From assembly GCA_027482185.1 (NCBI GenBank), contig JAIXWF010000007.1:110510-174509 (forward strand): DNA of 64,000 bases, in the 5' to 3' direction. Numbering within the stretch: position 1 is the first letter of the stretch; the number at the start of each line of letters is the position of its first letter. The notes beneath the pieces are model-generated. The model made no database searches. It had not been told where the DNA came from and was given only the letters and a program-made list of their open reading frames with translations. This stretch comes from Opitutaceae bacterium (lineage in GTDB: Bacteria; Verrucomicrobiota; Verrucomicrobiia; Opitutales; Opitutaceae). The translations under genes were made by a program, and so were the position numbers. Positions 60,206-64,000 of this stretch are shown one piece after another.

Positions 60206-61927
60206 TCAGCGCAACAGGGCCTCGATCGCCTCCGGCTTGGTCGTGGCGAAGCGCGTGATTACGCCGGCATGGTATCGGCCGTCGCGGTCGAGGAAGGCGT
60301 AGCCGGGGAAACCGCCGAGACCGAAGAAAGCCATCAGTTCCGCCGTCTGCGCCGGCTCGAGAAAGACGTGGGTGCCGGCGAGCCCGAGGTCGGCGACGCT
60401 GCGCTGCCACGCGCCGGGATCGGTGCGGCAGGCAAAATACACGAACTCGATCGGCCGGTCCTTCAACGCCGCGTGCATCGCCCGGCTGTGCGGCAGATCT
60501 TCGAGACACGGGTGGCACCACGGTCCCCAGAAATCGAGGAGCAGGGCGCGGCCGGGGTAGGCGGCGCGGATCCGATCCAGCAACGCTTGGCCGCCGAGCG
60601 CGGGCCAACGGTACAGTTTGGCCCCGGCCGGCAGGTGTTTGATGGGCTCGCCGAGCGGCGTGGCCGCGTCCGCGGCGGGACGGGCGCCGAGGGCCGCGTT
60701 GGCCGCGGCCAACCGCTCGTCCGCCGCGCGGGTCTGCTCGCGCAGCAGGTCCCGGATCCAGGGAACGGTGACGCTCCGTTCGAGCGCGGCATAGGCGAGC
60801 ACGGCCTCGGCGGCATCGGCAGGAATGGCAAACACGAGGGCGAACTCGCGTTTGGTGGCCGGCAGAGCCTCCGGCGGGTCGGCCTGGATCCCGCGGATCA
60901 CGGCGGGAGCGGCGCTGAGCCAACCGGTATCGGTCAGGCGGCGGAGCGCCGCTTTGAACTCCGGGGTGGCGGGGGCGTCCGCCGATTTCGGATCGCAAAG
61001 CGCGAGCGCGGCGGCGTGGGCCTCGCGGGCGGCCGGCGGCGCGAGCGGAATGAGCGGCGCCAAGGCGGCGAGCGTTTCCGGCACCGGAATGCGGCCGCCG
61101 AACCGCAACCCGCGCAGGAAGCCCTGCAGGGCGCGATGGAACGCGGTCTGTTCGTTGGTGACCGCCCACGTCGCGTGCCGCGCGAGGCGCGGCCAGAGCG
61201 GCGAGGCGACCAAGTCGCGCTCGCGGCCGCGGGCCGCGCGCAGGACCGCGGCAAAGAACTGGGCGTCGAGATCGCTGGCCAAAAGGTAGCCGGCGTGCCG
61301 CGGGGCAAACTCCGCGAGCAGGCTGAGCGAGCGACGGTGAAGGTCCTCCAGCTGCGCCGCGACGGCGCCGAAGTCGCCCGGCTCCCGCTGCTGGGAAAGT
61401 TCGCGCAGCTGGCGCTCGATCTCGTTCTGCCGCGCTTGCTCAAAGCGGAACTGGAATTGGCGGACCTCTTCGTTGATCGCGCCATCCGGCCCGCTCAGAC
61501 GGGCGCCGGAATCCGCGGCGTCGATCTCGAGGTGCACCCCGCGGCCCACCAGCAGTCCGGCGTAGAAGAGCCGGCCGACCCGGAACCAAATCTGCTGCAT
61601 GGGGTACGTCGCAGGCAGCTCCAGTTCGAAGGTGCCGTCGGCCGCCAGCGCGACCGCCTTCGCCACCTGGCTCTTCGGACCGGCCAGGACGAGGGAACCG
61701 CTGATTTCCGGCCGCGCCGCGGCGTCCGCCGGAAGATTGAGAATGCGGCCCGTGATGCGCACCGGGGCCCGGGCGGCGGCGGACCAAGGCTCCATCCGCG
61801 GGTCGTCCAAAGCGATGGCCTCGGGAGGCGGGCCGTGGTCGGCGCGCGCCCAGGCCGCGGCCAGTGCGGCCAGCAGCAAGGCGAGAGAAAACATCCGGCG
61901 GGCGGAACGGCGGGCAGAATCGATCAT
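60206..61927 (-). CDS. Exported TlpA-like thioredoxin-fold protein with a long N-terminal region
   Basis: 573 aa with a signal peptide (LALLLAALAAAWARA). The N-terminal 410 residues are mostly helical with a beta-rich opening (RITGRILNLPADAAARPEISGSLVL). The C-terminal thioredoxin domain (about 430-573) has LLLDFWGPWCHPCLEDLPHSRAMH, the CxxC redox pair at about residues 471 and 474, and GGFPGYAFLDRDGRYHAG with a cis-proline position. The WCHPC motif suggests a TlpA/ResA-type periplasmic thiol-disulfide reductase. The large N-terminal region is similar in style to Bacteroidetes DUF4369-TlpA proteins; function unknown. Confidence 0.78.
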   Translation of the reverse strand: MIDSARRSARRMFSLALLLAALAAAWARADHGPPPEAIALDDPRMEPWSAAARAPVRITGRILNLPADAAARPEISGSLVLAGPKSQVAKAVALAADGTFELELPATYPMQQIWFRVGRLFYAGLLVGRGVHLEIDAADSGARLSGPDGAINEEVRQFQFRFEQARQNEIERQLRELSQQREPGDFGAVAAQLEDLHRRSLSLLAEFAPRHAGYLLASDLDAQFFAAVLRAARGRERDLVASPLWPRLARHATWAVTNEQTAFHRALQGFLRGLRFGGRIPVPETLAALAPLIPLAPPAAREAHAAALALCDPKSADAPATPEFKAALRRLTDTGWLSAAPAVIRGIQADPPEALPATKREFALVFAIPADAAEAVLAYAALERSVTVPWIRDLLREQTRAADERLAAANAALGARPAADAATPLGEPIKHLPAGAKLYRWPALGGQALLDRIRAAYPGRALLLDFWGPWCHPCLEDLPHSRAMHAALKDRPIEFVYFACRTDPGAWQRSVADLGLAGTHVFLEPAQTAELMAFFGLGGFPGYAFLDRDGRYHAGVITRFATTKPEAIEALLR

Positions 61928-62266
61928 GCCCGGTAAGCGTCGCCGCCACGCCGAATCGCAACGCTTGCGACCAGTCGCCGTGGTTTGCGGTGAAGGGCCG
62001 GCGGGGAGCGACGAAATCGGCGGCGAATCGCCGGTTGAGGCCGGCCCCGCTTGATGCCCACGGATTCGGGCGCGCGGCGTCGCCGTGGCCCGCCGAAGCT
62101 TAAACCGAAGGCTAGATCGGGTTTGCTTCCACCTGCGACCAATCAGGCTGCCAACGGGGATGAAACACGGCCAGTTTGTCGCGCTGGAATTGATGCGCAG
62201 CGAACAACGCGGAAGGAAAATTCGTCTCTTCCGTGGGCGTGGGGGAACAGAAGTCGCAACTTGGCG
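61928..62266. other. Non-coding gap with a GAAGC...GCTTC hairpin
   Basis: Between two minus-strand genes, with GC falling toward the DUF2059 gene. It contains GAAGCTTAAACCGA paired imperfectly with TCGGGTTTGCTTC (about 62094-62129), enclosing AGGCTAGA. The hairpin is not followed by a T run. It may mark the downstream boundary of the lower-GC DUF2059 segment. Confidence 0.4.
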
Positions 62267-62758
62267 CTATTTTTTCATCTCCAGCGCAGCTTCCTGGAGC
62301 GATTTCTGGACGTTCTGCATCATCGGCCCCATCTTCTCCTGCATGGCTATCATGCTCTCTTGCATGATTACGGGCATTTTCTTGGTCAGGGCGAGACCTG
62401 CGGGAGATTTGTAGAAAGCAATCATACCGTCCACCTCGGATTGGGTGAGCGACTTCTGATAAATTCGAATGTAGAGCGCCTCCATCTTCTCCCAGCTCAT
62501 GTCATCGCGCATTTGGGCCATGGTCTTTGAGATGAACGCCTGCGAGAACTTTTGCTCCTCGGGAGTTAGCGGTCGTCCGACCGCTTGTTTCATGGCGGGC
62601 ATCATCATGCCTTCGATTTGACCGAACATGCCATCGACCATTTTCTTCACCTCCGTGAGTGCGAAAACCTCCCGGATCGACTCGATAGATGGGGGCGGCT
62701 CGGCGGCGCGCAATTGAGCGATCGAAACGGCAAGGACAACGAGGATTGTGCGAATCAT
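62267..62758 (-). CDS. DUF2059 exported protein
   Basis: 163 aa with a signal peptide (RTILVVLAVSIAQLRAAE). The rest is helical with the DUF2059 pattern: IESIREVFALTEVKKMVDGMF, LTPEEQKFSQAFISKTMAQMRDDMSWEKMEALYIRIYQKSLTQSEVDGMIAFYKSPAGLALTKKMPVIM. Such proteins are periplasmic and of unknown role. Its codon use is visibly lower in GC than its neighbours, and it lies between an attC-like palindrome and a hairpin, consistent with acquisition by transfer. The ATG at 62758 was chosen over one 16 codons upstream because the signal peptide starts there. Confidence 0.8.
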   Translation of the reverse strand: MIRTILVVLAVSIAQLRAAEPPPSIESIREVFALTEVKKMVDGMFGQIEGMMMPAMKQAVGRPLTPEEQKFSQAFISKTMAQMRDDMSWEKMEALYIRIYQKSLTQSEVDGMIAFYKSPAGLALTKKMPVIMQESMIAMQEKMGPMMQNVQKSLQEAALEMKK

Positions 62759-62810
62759 AGTATTAGTGGGAGAGCAGAAGAACATGGTTGTTTTGGCTGA
62801 CGTCAAAGAT

Positions 62811-62893
62811 GAGCCACGAGCGCGGCCGGCGCGACTCCTGCGCTAGCAGGAGGCGTGACGGACGTGATCGTTGGCTCTAGCGCCTTGTTGGGC
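62811..62893. repeat. attC-like palindromic element (NKALEPT-type intergenic repeat)
   Basis: GAGCCA (62811-62816) and TGGCTC (62872-62877) flank a CTCCTGC-GCTA-GCAGGAG hairpin (about 62834-62851). The right end reads GCGCCTTGTTGGGC, where GTTGGGC (62887-62893) fits the integrase core-site consensus GTTRRRY. The opposite strand encodes the NKALEPT...VAHL peptide that I recall as a recurrent intergenic feature in many environmental bacteria. No matching RYYYAAC core is seen on the other side, so this is at best a partial attC site. Confidence 0.4.
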
Positions 62894-62911
62894 CGCTTGG
62901 ATTCAGGAGGT

Positions 62912-63982
62912 AAGTGCAACACGGTCGATTGATGTCCTATGAACAACTGACCTCGGAGGAAAGACATCAACTGGCGGTGCTGCGGGGGCAGGGGCTCAGC
63001 CGCGCGGCGATCGCGAAGGTGCTGGGGCGGCATCGCAGCACGATCGGGCGGGAGGTGAAGCGCAACGCGACGCCGTACGACGGGGCGTACCGGCCGGGCA
63101 CGGCGCAGGAGATGGCCAACGGGCGGCGCCGGCGGTCGCGGCGGAACCGGCGGTACTGGCCGGTGCACTACGCGCCGGTGGCGGCGCTCCTGGAACTGCG
63201 GTGGAGTCCGGAGCAGATCGTGGGGTGGCGGCGGCGGCAGGGGCGGCCGGTGATGAGCCACCAGACGATCTACGAGTGGATCCGGGAAGACCGGCAGGCT
63301 GGGGGCGGCCTGTGGACGTGGCTGCGCGGGGCCGGCAAACGCCGGCGCAAGCGCTATGGCCGCCAGGACAGCCGGGGCCGTCTGGCCGGCAAGCGCCCGA
63401 TCGAGGAGCGGCCCGACATCGTCGCCCGGCGCGGCCGCTTCGGAGACTGGGAGGCGGACGGCGTGCGGGGCCGGGGCAAAGCCGGCATCCTCACTGCCGT
63501 CGAACGCAAGAGCGGGCTGGTGCGCATCGGTCCGGTGCCCCGGGCCACGGTCGAACACACCAACGAGCGCCTGCTCGCGCTCTTGGCCCACGAACCGCAC
63601 CGGGTCCGCACCCTCACCACCGACAACGGCACCGAGTTCCACGGCTACCGCACGCTCGAACGCGGACTCGGCGCCAAAGTCTACTTCGCCAACCCGCACC
63701 AAGCCTGGGAACGCGGCACCAACGAGAACACCAACGGGCTCATCCGCCAGTACCTCCCCAAACGCACCTGTCTCACCCATCTCACCCAGCAAGCCTGCGA
63801 CGCCATCGCCGACCAACTCAACCACCGCCCCCGCAAACGCCTCGGCTTCCGCACCCCGCACGAGGTCTACCACGCCCGCCGGTCGGCCGCTTCCTCCGGC
63901 AAGCTCTTCGGCTCCTGTCCTCGGAAGCGGCCGACCGGCTGCCTTTAAATCGCGTATCATCCTATATACTAATGTTGCACTT
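62912..63982 (+). mobile_element. IS30-family insertion sequence
   Basis: The element is bounded by a 10-bp inverted repeat: AAGTGCAACA (62912-62921) on the left and TGTTGCACTT (63973-63982) on the right. Total length about 1.07 kb, as expected for IS30. The single transposase gene runs left to right. No obvious target-site duplication is visible in the flanking bases. Terminal repeats may extend further with mismatches. Confidence 0.8.
62932..63948 (+). CDS. IS30-family transposase
   Basis: 338 aa. The N-terminal helix-turn-helix is LTSEERHQLAVLRGQGLSRAAIAKVLGRHRSTIGREVKRN, the IS30 signature. The DDE catalytic core is present: first Asp in DWEADGVRG, second in TTDNGTEFHGY, and Glu in GTNENTNGLIRQYLPK. 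SPEQIVGWRRRQGRPVMSHQTIYEWI is also typical. The ATG at 62932 starts MSYEQLTSEER; an in-frame GTG at 62914 would add six residues. All three catalytic residues and both inverted repeats are present, so the element may be functional. Confidence 0.95.
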   Translation: MSYEQLTSEERHQLAVLRGQGLSRAAIAKVLGRHRSTIGREVKRNATPYDGAYRPGTAQEMANGRRRRSRRNRRYWPVHYAPVAALLELRWSPEQIVGWRRRQGRPVMSHQTIYEWIREDRQAGGGLWTWLRGAGKRRRKRYGRQDSRGRLAGKRPIEERPDIVARRGRFGDWEADGVRGRGKAGILTAVERKSGLVRIGPVPRATVEHTNERLLALLAHEPHRVRTLTTDNGTEFHGYRTLERGLGAKVYFANPHQAWERGTNENTNGLIRQYLPKRTCLTHLTQQACDAIADQLNHRPRKRLGFRTPHEVYHARRSAASSGKLFGSCPRKRPTGCL

Positions 63983-64000
63983 CAAAACTGAAACTAAACC

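Noticed and set aside
62811..62893. A complete integron attC site
   Set aside because: Only one core-site-like end (GTTGGGC) is seen; the paired RYYYAAC core and an integrase gene are missing in the window.
62905..63990. Target-site duplication of the IS30 element
   Set aside because: The bases directly outside the inverted repeats do not match.

Overview
The window is GC-rich, gene-dense bacterial DNA. It looks like a member of the Verrucomicrobiota, most likely the Opitutaceae (inferred from gene types, not from a database search). The pointers are three TonB-dependent receptors, one with an extended plug region of a kind I associate with Opitutaceae; Tat-exported Gfo/Idh/MocA and esterase-like proteins; a PilX-like protein; a haem-binding dehydrogenase with a C-terminal cytochrome c; a GH88/GH105 glycosidase; and low-complexity intergenic repeats. 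I see no rRNA, tRNA, CRISPR array or prophage. The only recognisable mobile element is an IS30-type insertion sequence at the right edge.

Layout. 1-5.9 kb: a partial ribonuclease R gene (minus), glycogen synthase, and a translationally coupled light-repair operon (class I CPD photolyase, Fe-S (6-4)-type photolyase, SDR epimerase). 6-13 kb: nucleoside diphosphate kinase, an exported aldose epimerase, a PilX-like protein, SecG with a LolA-like exported protein and a HAD phosphatase, a double ribbon-helix-helix protein and an aspartate aminotransferase. 13-15.3 kb: an ECF42-type sigma factor module (DUF1428, YCII/DGPF protein, sigma factor). 15.7-21.5 kb: TonB receptor, Tat-exported hydrolase and a chemoreceptor. 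21.8-29 kb: three 2-hydroxyacid-oxidising enzymes of different folds (Ldh2 type, D-2-hydroxyacid dehydrogenase, GlcD-like FAD enzyme), a phosphodiester glycosidase-like protein and a large GT-C-like membrane protein. 29.4-35.8 kb: serine hydrolase, SMC with an unusual neck insertion, GNAT acetyltransferase and a BamE-like exported protein. 36-44 kb: two TonB receptors flanking a Gfo/Idh/MocA protein, an HDOD protein and a LolA-like protein. 44-50.8 kb: a run of small minus-strand genes (GNAT, DUF2809, DUF2238, haem-binding dehydrogenase, SRPBCC, an ExbD-like periplasmic protein, cytochrome c). 50.9-60.1 kb: a GH105-type glycosidase, then a MacAB/TolC-type efflux operon facing a divergent OmpR/EnvZ-type two-component system. 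60.2-64 kb: a TlpA-like protein, a lower-GC DUF2059 gene beside an attC-like palindrome, and the IS30 element.

The least explained signal lies between the genes. At least seven intergenic stretches are built from degenerate seven-base units, mostly fitting GYTGANN. Three of them (about 1.8, 34.6 and 42.2 kb) share the same architecture of four GYTGA-like heptads followed by a GATCGRN heptad. This recalls the heptanucleotide STRR repeats of filamentous cyanobacteria. Other points worth attention are a terminator hairpin that also encodes part of a signal peptide, the SMC neck insertion, an ExbD periplasmic domain on a signal peptide instead of a membrane anchor, and an adjacent pair of dehydrogenases from families with opposite stereopreference.
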